Source of the DNA: Intestinibacter sp.
GTDB taxonomy: Bacteria > Bacillota > Clostridia > Peptostreptococcales > Peptostreptococcaceae
Assembly: GCF_022780145.1 (NCBI RefSeq)
Contig: NZ_JALEXO010000231.1
Location: 1 to 6,450 of the forward strand
Length of the DNA: 6,450 nucleotides
Reading direction: 5' to 3'
A program made the translations under genes and the position numbers. Shown here piece by piece: positions 1 through 5,672 of this stretch. The notes beneath the pieces were generated by a model. The model saw only the letters and a program-made list of their open reading frames with translations. It searched no databases and had not been told where the DNA came from. Within the stretch, counting starts at the first letter, position 1, and every line of letters begins with the position of its first letter.

Positions 1-798
1 TTGGAAAAATGGCTAAAATATTGTCAATTTATGATAGAAGGTGGAACTATTAGAATGTGTGCAGAAGAAGTTGGCGTTAGCGTGCCAACTGCATTTTTTA
101 TGCGTCACAGGATTTTAGACGTTATTAATTTATCTTTAAAAGATGAAATTTTAGAGGGTATAGTTGAGACAGATGCTTGCTATATCAACGAATCTTTCAA
201 AGGATCACCTGCTTATATGCATTTTGATGAAAAATATATTAAAACATTTGATAAAAGTAGAGTACCTTGTTTAGGTGTTCATTTTAATACAACTGTGGGT
301 ATGATTACAAGTAGGAAGAATATTAAGCAGAATCAAATTTGTATTAATACAGCAATTGATAAAAAGGGACATATACTTACAAGAATAGTAGATAATGATT
401 TTGGAAAAAGTAATAATAAAATCAAATCAAAAGATATGGTGTCATTTTTTGAGGGGAAAGTAGAAAAAGATGTAACTTTATGTGTGTATTCATGGAATTA
501 TAGGAAAGTAGCTAGAGAGCTAGATTTAAAACTAATGAAAGTGTTTGGACAAAGTAATCCTATTTATAATGTGAAACGAGTTTTTAAATACAATAGAGAA
601 TTAAGAGAATGGATGAGAAATTTTAATGGAGTTGCTACTAAATATTTAAATAATTATTTAACATGGTTTAAGTTTTTATTTATAAGTAAGAAATATAAAG
701 AATTTAATCGAATAAAGGAATTATTTATGGAGTTGGCGACAAGAGATCTTTATATTACTCAGTATATGATAAAAAATAGATTTGTAGAATTATTATAA
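1..798 (+). CDS. IS1595-family (ISXO2-like) transposase, 5' partial, catalytically degenerate
   Basis: This is the C-terminal 265 residues of a DDE-fold transposase; the N-terminal zinc ribbon that precedes this part in the family would lie left of the window, so the TTG at base 1 is an edge artefact. Residues 20-40 (CAEEVGVS, then RHRIL) match the helix-turn-helix segment. ETDACYINESFKG (56-68) is the first catalytic block, with D58 kept. ICINTAID (113-120) and FNGVATKYLNNYLTWF (208-223) are further family blocks. The second block normally reads CSDS but here reads CVYS (161-164), so the expected Asp is Y163. In the third block, usually HINxxHSxLxxW, the Asn position is F196 and the HS pair is N198-R199. 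Seen: the frame is open to a TAA stop. Inferred: the protein cannot transpose and is a decaying or repurposed copy. No inverted repeat marking the element's right end could be identified. Confidence 0.85.
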   Translation: MEKWLKYCQFMIEGGTIRMCAEEVGVSVPTAFFMRHRILDVINLSLKDEILEGIVETDACYINESFKGSPAYMHFDEKYIKTFDKSRVPCLGVHFNTTVGMITSRKNIKQNQICINTAIDKKGHILTRIVDNDFGKSNNKIKSKDMVSFFEGKVEKDVTLCVYSWNYRKVARELDLKLMKVFGQSNPIYNVKRVFKYNRELREWMRNFNGVATKYLNNYLTWFKFLFISKKYKEFNRIKELFMELATRDLYITQYMIKNRFVELL

Positions 799-1037
799 TG
801 AATAAATTTTATTTTGAAAAAATAGATATTAGAACTATAATTCTTCACAAAGTTCTTAAACATATTCATAATAGCAATTGATAGAGTGGTGAAGCTTCGC
901 TAAAGATAGATATTATTAAATAATAGTTGTAAAAATGCGATAATATGGATAAAATTTAATTAAATTAAAAATCTTCATTCGAAGGTTATCAAATTGAAAA
1001 AACTACATAATATATTATTGAAAGGATAGAGATTGTA
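799..1037. other. AT-rich intergenic region after the transposase, upstream of the hydrolase gene
   Basis: No credible gene lies here. Visible structures are a 15-base perfect AT palindrome at 911-925, an 8-base palindrome GAAGCTTC at 891-898, a 10-base direct repeat ATAGATATTA at 822-831 and 906-915, and a small hairpin at 970-987 (7-bp stem including one G-T pair, 4-base loop). A promoter for the hydrolase should be here but is not clear-cut: candidates are an extended -10 TGCGATAAT at 936-944 and TATATT at 1011-1016 with a poor TTATCA at 986-991. The ribosome binding site is GAAAGGA at 1020-1026. The right end of the insertion element is probably in this gap but I cannot place it. Confidence 0.45.
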
Positions 1038-1973
1038 ATGAATATAAAGATTTTTTTGGCGATAATTATAACATTGGCAATTGTAGCTGTTATAGCATTA
1101 TTTTTTGCAGGAAACTTTTTTTATAATCTAGCAATAAATCCAAACTCTTCAAAAAAGATGATTTTCAGCAACGACGGTCTAAGTCATCATGAGTTAACTG
1201 AAGAGGAGGAATGGTTAGAAAAAAAGTCTAAGTTCAAAGATGTTTTTACAACTTCCTTCGACGGGCTAAAATTACATGCTCACGAGGTTGTATCCAATAA
1301 AAATACTAATAAATGGGCAGTTACAGTTCATGGATATATGGCAGATGCTTTCAGCCTTAGTACTAAGGCGCTTCATTATTATAATATAGGATATAATGTT
1401 TTATCTATTGATTTGAGAAGTCACGGCAAGAGCGAAGGAAATTATATAGGAATGGGGTATCACGATGCTAAGGATTTAATTGAGTGGCTTAAATACATCA
1501 TTTCAAAAGATGGCGACTCTGAAATTTTAATTCACGGGGTTTCTATGGGTGCTGCTACAGTTATGATAGCGAGTGCTGAGGATGAGCTTCCTAAAAATGT
1601 AAAGGTCGTAATAGAAGATTGTGGATATTCATCAGCATTAGAGCAGTTTAAATATCAACTTAAAAAATTGTTTAATGTGCCTTCATTTCCGATATTAAAT
1701 ATAGCTAATTTAATAGTTAAAATCAAGGCTGGATATTATTTAAACGAGGCAAGTCCTATAGAATGTGTTTCAAAATCGAAGGTACCTATGATGTTTATAC
1801 ATGGAGACGATGATAAATTTGTTCCTTTTTATATGTTGGATGAGCTTTACAAAGCTTGTACAAGTGAAAAGAAAAAGTTAATTATAAAAGGAGCTTCACA
1901 TGCTCATGCCGAAAGCGAAAATCCAGATAAATATTGGAGTGAAATAGATAGCTTTGTAAATAAATATATTTGA
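1038..1973 (+). CDS. Membrane-anchored alpha/beta hydrolase (serine hydrolase/esterase-like)
   Basis: A 311-residue alpha/beta hydrolase with an N-terminal membrane helix (about residues 4-24) and no cleavable-signal cysteine, so the catalytic domain is probably tethered outside the membrane. In order: VTVHGYM (96-101) supplies the HG oxyanion turn; LSIDLRSHGKSEG (122-134) is the strand/loop seen in this fold; GVSMG (167-171) is the nucleophile elbow with S169; IHGDDDKFVP (254-263) holds the acid, most likely D259; GASHAH (285-290) holds the catalytic histidine, H288 or H290. The triad is therefore complete. The layout resembles Firmicutes hydrolases of the YqkD/peptidase S9-like type, whose substrate is unknown, so I do not assign one. 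ATG 1038 follows GAAAGGA with 11 bases between. The next gene starts 25 bases after its stop with no terminator between, suggesting one transcript. Confidence 0.85.
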   Translation: MNIKIFLAIIITLAIVAVIALFFAGNFFYNLAINPNSSKKMIFSNDGLSHHELTEEEEWLEKKSKFKDVFTTSFDGLKLHAHEVVSNKNTNKWAVTVHGYMADAFSLSTKALHYYNIGYNVLSIDLRSHGKSEGNYIGMGYHDAKDLIEWLKYIISKDGDSEILIHGVSMGAATVMIASAEDELPKNVKVVIEDCGYSSALEQFKYQLKKLFNVPSFPILNIANLIVKIKAGYYLNEASPIECVSKSKVPMMFIHGDDDKFVPFYMLDELYKACTSEKKKLIIKGASHAHAESENPDKYWSEIDSFVNKYI

Positions 1974-1998
1974 TTTTATATAGAAAGGAGTTTTTGCT

Positions 1999-2523
1999 GT
2001 GAAAATTTATACTAAACAAGGTGACAAGGGATCTACATCTCTAATTGGTGGAACAAAGATAGAAAAAGACAGCATTAGAGTGGAAGCTTATGGTACAATC
2101 GACGAATTAAATTCGTATATCGGTCTTTGTGTAAATTATCTAGAAAAAGACGAAGATAAAGAGGTGTTGAGAAAAATACAAAAAAAATTGTTTGATGTCG
2201 GAGCAGAATTATCTACTATAAATTATGAAAGATATAAAAATATAACTAAAGAAGAGGATGTAGAAGAATTAGAAAAATTAATAGACTGTTATACAGAGAA
2301 AATAGAAAAAATAAACGAATTTATAGTTCCAGGAACATCAATTTGTTCTGCCAATTTACATATTGCTAGAACTGTCTGCAGAAGGGCGGAGAGAAGGATT
2401 TTAACTTTATCTAGAGAGGATAGAATTAACCCTATATTATTGAAGTACGTAAATAGATTATCTGATCTTTTATATATTTTAGCTCGTTACAGCGAAGAGG
2501 AAATAATTCCTGTTAAATTTTAG
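1999..2523 (+). CDS. pduO: PduO-type ATP:cob(I)alamin adenosyltransferase
   Basis: A 174-residue cytosolic enzyme that transfers the 5'-deoxyadenosyl group of ATP to cob(I)alamin, making adenosylcobalamin. The N-terminal ATP-binding block YTKQGDKGSTSLIGG (4-18) is intact, followed by RVEAYGTIDELNSYIG (27-42). The helix with RTVCRRAERR (124-133) carries the conserved Arg and Glu residues, and NRLSDLLY (152-159) carries N152 and D156; these are the ATP and corrin-site residues known in this family. PGTS at 111-114 differs slightly from the usual PGG. Length is normal for a single-domain PduO-type enzyme without the extra C-terminal domain of some PduO proteins. The GTG start is supported by AGAAAGGAG at 1982-1990, eight bases upstream. 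It follows the hydrolase gene closely and ends just before a terminator. No other B12 gene or B12-dependent enzyme is in the window, so which pathway it serves is not visible. Confidence 0.93.
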   Translation: MKIYTKQGDKGSTSLIGGTKIEKDSIRVEAYGTIDELNSYIGLCVNYLEKDEDKEVLRKIQKKLFDVGAELSTINYERYKNITKEEDVEELEKLIDCYTEKIEKINEFIVPGTSICSANLHIARTVCRRAERRILTLSREDRINPILLKYVNRLSDLLYILARYSEEEIIPVKF

Positions 2524-2539
2524 CAAATCGCTTCTATTA

Positions 2540-2579
2540 AAAAGCTCCAAAGTAAAATCTACTTTGGAGCTTTTGTATT
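2540..2579. terminator. Bidirectional rho-independent terminator between convergent genes
   Basis: A perfect 15-bp stem pairs 2540-2554 with 2560-2574 around a 5-base loop. Rightward transcripts meet TTTTGTATTT after the stem; leftward transcripts read a U-run from the A-run at 2539-2543. It therefore ends both the adenosyltransferase transcript and the opposing glycosyltransferase transcript. The right arm is also coding sequence: the last codons and the TAG stop (2559-2561) of the glycosyltransferase fall in the loop and stem. Confidence 0.9.
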
Positions 2580-3548
2580 TAATAATCTTATACTGTTTAA
2601 TACGGTCGATAAGACATTAGTATTTAATATGTCTTCTTTAGTCATCTTAAAATCGTCTAATTGGCAATTTCTGATAAATAGCTTTGTAGATAGCATATTT
2701 TGCATAAATAGTTTTAAAGAAGGTTGTTCTTTAAGTAGCATAAAGTTCACAGCTATCATAACTATGTAGACTTTAAGTGATAGATAGAAGTACTGTCTTT
2801 TGAATCTTTGATATTCTTTATTTTCCTCTAAAAATAGACGAATAAAAGCATATGCCTTTAGATAGTCGTTTTGAGTTTGTAGAGAAATACTTCTAACTAT
2901 GCTAGTTTTTCTTATTCTGTAGTAGTAAAGGGCGTCTGGTATAACTGTTATTTTGTTTGCTTTGTATATTAATTCCGACATAATTGCCAAATCTTCAAAT
3001 TTCATATTTGGAAATATATTGTGACCTTCAAATATTTCTCTTCTCCATAATTTATTCCATAGATATGAATGAATTAGGTTGTCTGGAATTAACCCCTTTA
3101 ATATTTCGTATTTATCAAATTGACCCCTTCTAAATTTATAAAATACGGGCTTTGCAAAATTAGTTTGTTCGTAATATCTGTAAAAATTGCATATAACTAT
3201 ATCACTACCTGTATTTAAAGCAGTATTGTATAATTTACTCAAGTAGTTTTCTTTTATAAAATCGTCGCTATCTAAAAATGCAAGGAAATCACCTGAAGCA
3301 TTTTTAAGAGCTGTATTACGTGTAGTTGCAACACCGCTATTTATTTGATCTACGACTTTTATTTTAGATGATTTTTTTTCGTATTCTCTTAAAATTTCAA
3401 GAGAGTTATCTGTAGATCCATCGTTTACACATATTACTTCGTAATCGTCAAAATCTTGATTTAAAACAGAATCTAAGCATTGACGTAAGTAAATAGATGT
3501 ATTGTAAACTGGAATAATAACACTAATTTTTGGTTTTTTAGTATTCAT
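2559..3548 (-). CDS. Family 2 glycosyltransferase (GT-A fold)
   Basis: A 329-residue glycosyltransferase that probably adds sugar from a nucleotide-sugar donor to a cell-surface polysaccharide or glycolipid. The GT-A domain starts at once: ISVIIPVYN (8-16), then VNDGSTDNS (41-49) for nucleotide binding, SGVATTRN (71-78), and the metal-binding DXD-type motif FLDSDDF (91-97). WNKLWRRE (164-171) and FEDL (184-187), with E185 as the likely acceptor-side acidic residue, are typical of capsule and teichoic-acid type GT2 enzymes. The C-terminal part (about 220-329) is less conserved, with a hydrophobic amphipathic stretch around 253-272 that may touch the membrane. The start is supported by AAGGTGGTG on the minus strand (bases 3553-3561). 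It stands alone, opposite in direction to its neighbours, with no other polysaccharide genes in view, so donor and acceptor cannot be named. Confidence 0.92.
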   Translation of the reverse strand: MNTKKPKISVIIPVYNTSIYLRQCLDSVLNQDFDDYEVICVNDGSTDNSLEILREYEKKSSKIKVVDQINSGVATTRNTALKNASGDFLAFLDSDDFIKENYLSKLYNTALNTGSDIVICNFYRYYEQTNFAKPVFYKFRRGQFDKYEILKGLIPDNLIHSYLWNKLWRREIFEGHNIFPNMKFEDLAIMSELIYKANKITVIPDALYYYRIRKTSIVRSISLQTQNDYLKAYAFIRLFLEENKEYQRFKRQYFYLSLKVYIVMIAVNFMLLKEQPSLKLFMQNMLSTKLFIRNCQLDDFKMTKEDILNTNVLSTVLNSIRLLNTKAPK

Positions 3549-3595
3549 AATTCACCACCTTAATATTAATTGTTTTAATTTAAACGAAAAATCTA

Positions 3596-3624
3596 TTGAC
3601 AATTAGAGTATATCATATTATTCT
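3596..3624 (+). promoter_or_regulatory. Sigma-A type promoter candidate reading toward rtcB
   Basis: A consensus TTGACA (3596-3601) is followed after 17 bases by TATTCT (3619-3624), a four-of-six -10. A transcript would begin near 3631, giving rtcB a leader of about 160 bases. A second weaker candidate nearer the gene is TTGCTT (3727-3732) with CATAAT (3751-3756), spacing 18. Sequence alone cannot say which is used. Confidence 0.5.
3607..3615 (-). promoter_or_regulatory. Extended -10 promoter candidate for the glycosyltransferase gene
   Basis: Read on the minus strand this is TGATATACT, an extended -10 with a five-of-six TATAAT match at 3607-3612. No good -35 is visible upstream (minus-strand AGATTAGGC near 3628-3636), as is common for extended -10 promoters. 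It would place the transcript start near 3600 and give a leader of about 50 bases to the ATG at 3548. Its core overlaps the opposite-strand promoter candidate at 3596-3624. Confidence 0.5.
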
Positions 3625-3654
3625 CTTGCCTAATCTTACAGTTTCATTACAAAA

Positions 3655-3676
3655 TAGTTATATTTTAGTTATATTT
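3655..3676. repeat. Perfect tandem 11-bp direct repeat in the rtcB leader
   Basis: TAGTTATATTT occurs twice, back to back, at 3655-3665 and 3666-3676. The 11-base period is about one helical turn, which would put both copies on the same face of the DNA, as in direct-repeat operators. It lies about 25 bases after the likely start of the rtcB transcript. The AT-rich composition makes a chance origin possible. Confidence 0.6.
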
Positions 3677-3776
3677 ATATAGAATTTAAAAAGTATATAC
3701 GTTAATATTAATTATATAGTCTATTTTTGCTTTGTTTTTTGATTTTCATTCATAATAAATGGGTATATTTTTTAAA

Positions 3777-3782
3777 AAGGAG
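3777..3782 (+). promoter_or_regulatory. Ribosome binding site that fixes the rtcB start at TTG 3791
   Basis: AAGGAG sits eight bases before TTG 3791, an ideal distance. The upstream in-frame GTG at 3782 begins inside this very motif, so it cannot be served by it. The TTG gives a protein starting MIIKGNFNEA, the usual beginning of this RtcB group. Confidence 0.85.
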
Positions 3783-3790
3783 TGTTTAAT

Positions 3791-5011
3791 TTGATTATAA
3801 AAGGAAATTTCAACGAGGCGGAAGTGTTTACAGGAAATATAGATGATGAAACTATAGCTCAGGTTAAACAGCTTCTAGATCAAGAATTTGTAGAGGATTT
3901 AAATATCAGAATAATGCCAGACTGCCATAAAGGTTCTGGCTGTGTAATAGGAACTACTATGACTATAAAGGATAAGATAGTTCCAAATTTAGTAGGTGTA
4001 GATATAGGGTGTGGCGTTTTATGTGTTGAGCTTGGAAAACTAGATTTGGATTTAAAGAAAATCGATGATTTTATAAAAGACAACATACCACATGGATTTA
4101 AAATAAACGATAAACCGGTTATAGACTATTTAGATGAAATACTTAAAATAAAATGCTTAGACGATATTCCTAAAAAACCAACTGAATTTAACAGGGCATT
4201 AGGTTCACTTGGAGGAGGAAACCATTTCATAGAAATCGATAAAGATGATTTTGACAATAAGTATTTGGTTATTCACTCAGGCAGCAGAAACTTAGGTCTT
4301 CAAGTTGCAAATTACTATCAATCTGTCGGGTATAATACTTTAAACTATATAAGTGATGAATACGAAAAAAAATCAAAGGAATTGATAGACGAATATAAAA
4401 AATCAGGCAAGAGCAAAAAGATAGAAAAAGCTCTTAAAAATTTAAAGAAATCTCTTCGTGTAGAGAGCAAGATACCAAAGGATTTATGTTATATAGAGGG
4501 AGATAATTTAAAAAACTACCTTCACGATATGGATATTGTACAAAAGTACGCCACTAAAAATAGAGAACTTATGGCGAGACGCATAGTTGAATTTATAGGA
4601 TTAGATTACGACGAGTTAAATAAATTTGAAAGTATCCATAACTATATAGAAATAGACAAGTCTATTTTGAGAAAGGGAGCCATATCTGCATACGAGGGAG
4701 AGGATTTACTAATACCTATAAATATGAGAGATGGAGTCATATTGGGAAAAGGTAAAGGTAACCCAAACTGGAACTACTCAGCTCCTCATGGTGCAGGTAG
4801 AATTTTATCTAGAGCAGGAGCCAAGGACAAAATCCATATGAATGACTACAAAGCTTCTATGAAGGGCATTTTTACAACCTGCGTAAACGTATCTACTTTG
4901 GATGAAGCTCCTCAGGCATATAAGCCTATTGAAGATATTTTAAACAATATAACAGATACAGTAGATATAGTTAAAATAATAAAACCAATTTACAATTTTA
5001 AGAGCAATTAG
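3791..5011 (+). CDS. rtcB: RtcB-family RNA ligase (RNA-splicing/repair ligase)
   Basis: RtcB joins RNA ends bearing 2',3'-cyclic phosphate or 3'-phosphate to 5'-hydroxyl ends, using GTP and Mn2+; in bacteria it serves RNA repair. The 406-residue product is near the E. coli length (408). Numbering from TTG 3791, visible motifs are MPDCHKGSGCVIGTT (42-56); GVDIGCG (69-75) with metal ligands D71 and C74; GGGNHF (141-146) with H145; HSGSRN (162-167) with H162; IHNY (282-285) with H283; NMRDG (311-315); and PHGAGR (332-337) with H333, the expected guanylated histidine. All key residues are present, so it should be active. A lysine-rich charged stretch lies at about 190-230. An in-frame GTG nine bases earlier is less likely because it overlaps the ribosome binding site. 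The next gene begins 43 bases downstream, with only a weak 5-bp hairpin (5010-5024) between, so the two are probably co-transcribed. Confidence 0.95.
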   Translation: MIIKGNFNEAEVFTGNIDDETIAQVKQLLDQEFVEDLNIRIMPDCHKGSGCVIGTTMTIKDKIVPNLVGVDIGCGVLCVELGKLDLDLKKIDDFIKDNIPHGFKINDKPVIDYLDEILKIKCLDDIPKKPTEFNRALGSLGGGNHFIEIDKDDFDNKYLVIHSGSRNLGLQVANYYQSVGYNTLNYISDEYEKKSKELIDEYKKSGKSKKIEKALKNLKKSLRVESKIPKDLCYIEGDNLKNYLHDMDIVQKYATKNRELMARRIVEFIGLDYDELNKFESIHNYIEIDKSILRKGAISAYEGEDLLIPINMRDGVILGKGKGNPNWNYSAPHGAGRILSRAGAKDKIHMNDYKASMKGIFTTCVNVSTLDEAPQAYKPIEDILNNITDTVDIVKIIKPIYNFKSN

Positions 5012-5054
5012 ACTTATAGAGTCTTTTAAATTTATAATTATAGGGGGAATAGAG

Positions 5055-5480
5055 ATGGAACCATTAGTTGTAATAATACAAGGACAACAATTTAAACTAA
5101 ATAATATAAACGATTTATTAGCTTCTATATTTGGTAAAGGCTACTTCGACTTATCACAAGAGGAGAGACTCAAAGTTCGCTATGAAAAATCTTATGCAAT
5201 AAGTGAATTTCACAAGTACTTACCTATAATTCATACAGATAGAGGAACTTACGGTGAAAACTTTGAAATAATAAGTGAGGACTACGATTTTGAAAATGGA
5301 TTTATAATAGACGATGATTACTCTTATATATTGTCACTTTGCAAGATAAACAGCTTCATGCTTCTTGAAATTAGAAATTCTAATATATTTACAGGGTTGA
5401 TAAATAAAAAGGACATAGAAGGAGATTACGTAGTTATAAATCACTTTGCTAAAGATCTTTTAGAAGAATTATATAACTAA
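5055..5480 (+). CDS. Uncharacterised 141-residue protein in an rtcB unit
   Basis: I do not recognise this protein. It is small and acidic with no signal peptide, membrane segment, cysteine cluster or obvious catalytic motif, so it is probably cytosolic. It starts with a hydrophobic beta-like strand (PLVVIIQG, 3-10), has a charged helix at about 34-52, an aromatic/acidic middle with tyrosines and aspartates (75-91), another hydrophobic strand (FMLLEI, 101-106) and a C-terminal helix (FAKDLLEEL, 131-139). The alternation suggests a compact alpha/beta domain. The ATG follows AGGGGG (5042-5047) with good spacing, and codon use matches its neighbours, so it is a real gene. It lies 43 bases after rtcB and ends at a strong terminator, which makes a link to RNA ligation possible but unproven. 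Confidence 0.8.
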   Translation: MEPLVVIIQGQQFKLNNINDLLASIFGKGYFDLSQEERLKVRYEKSYAISEFHKYLPIIHTDRGTYGENFEIISEDYDFENGFIIDDDYSYILSLCKINSFMLLEIRNSNIFTGLINKKDIEGDYVVINHFAKDLLEELYN

Positions 5481-5489
5481 AAAAGGGTT

Positions 5490-5549
5490 AAGAAGAATAA
5501 GTTTACCAGTATAATATTATGTAAACTTATTCTTCTTTTATTTTGTTTA
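5490..5549 (+). terminator. Rho-independent terminator ending the rtcB unit
   Basis: A perfect 17-bp stem pairs 5490-5506 with 5521-5537 around a 14-base AT loop. It is followed by TTATTTTGTTT. The opposite strand has no U-run next to the stem (GGGTTA flanks it), so it acts rightward only. It separates the rtcB pair from the vanY-like/vanR-like unit, which therefore needs its own promoter. Confidence 0.88.
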
Positions 5550-5567
5550 CAAATGACAAAAATGTAA

Positions 5568-5612
5568 TTTAATATTTCGTAAAAATATTTTATAATTATG
5601 TAAGGATATATT
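5568..5612 (+). promoter_or_regulatory. Promoter region of the vanY-like/vanR-like unit, with a VanR-box-like sequence
   Basis: A perfect TATAAT lies at 5591-5596 with only a poor -35, TTTAAT (5568-5573), 17 bases upstream. A second -10, TATATT, lies at 5607-5612. Between is TCGTAAAAATAT (5577-5588), which matches 10 of 12 positions of the VanR box as I recall it, TCGTANGAAAWT. With the second -10 this box would sit around -36, where an activator could replace a -35. A 5-bp inverted repeat TTACA/TGTAA flanks 5547-5567. The poor -35 fits an activated promoter; the box assignment is tentative. Confidence 0.4.
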
Positions 5613-5633
5613 ATATATATATTAATTATTTCA

Positions 5634-5665
5634 CCTTAAGATATACTTTATATTTTTTAAGGAGG
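5634..5665 (+). promoter_or_regulatory. Hairpin covering part of the ribosome binding site of the vanY-like gene
   Basis: CCTTAAGA (5634-5641) can pair with TTTTAAGG (5655-5662), an 8-bp stem with one G-U pair and a 13-base loop. The right arm includes the first bases of the ribosome binding site AAGGAGG (5659-5665), which lies seven bases before the ATG at 5673. Folding could lower translation of the coupled pair. The stem is AT-rich and its stability is modest. Confidence 0.4.
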
Positions 5666-5672
5666 AATAATT

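Noticed and set aside
798..881. Small 27-codon frame starting at an ATG that overlaps the transposase stop
   Set aside because: No ribosome binding site precedes it and it is too short and AT-driven to support as a gene.
822..915. Direct repeat ATAGATATTA as target-site duplication or element end
   Set aside because: Ten AT-rich bases in an AT-rich gap, not adjoining any recognisable inverted repeat; chance is a sufficient explanation.
799..1998. Cobalamin riboswitch controlling the adenosyltransferase
   Set aside because: No B12-box-like core or matching stems are visible either upstream of the hydrolase or in the 25-base gap before the adenosyltransferase.
3782..3790. GTG start adding three residues to RtcB
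   Set aside because: The GTG begins within the AAGGAG ribosome binding site, which is ideally spaced for TTG 3791 instead.
3880..4086. 68-residue open frame on the minus strand inside rtcB
   Set aside because: It lies wholly opposite strongly conserved rtcB codons, is rich in Ser/Pro/Ile as antisense frames are here, and resembles no known protein.
5010..5024. Hairpin between rtcB and the next gene as a terminator
   Set aside because: Only a 5-bp stem with two A-T ends, followed by TTTTAAATTT; too weak to call more than a possible pause site.
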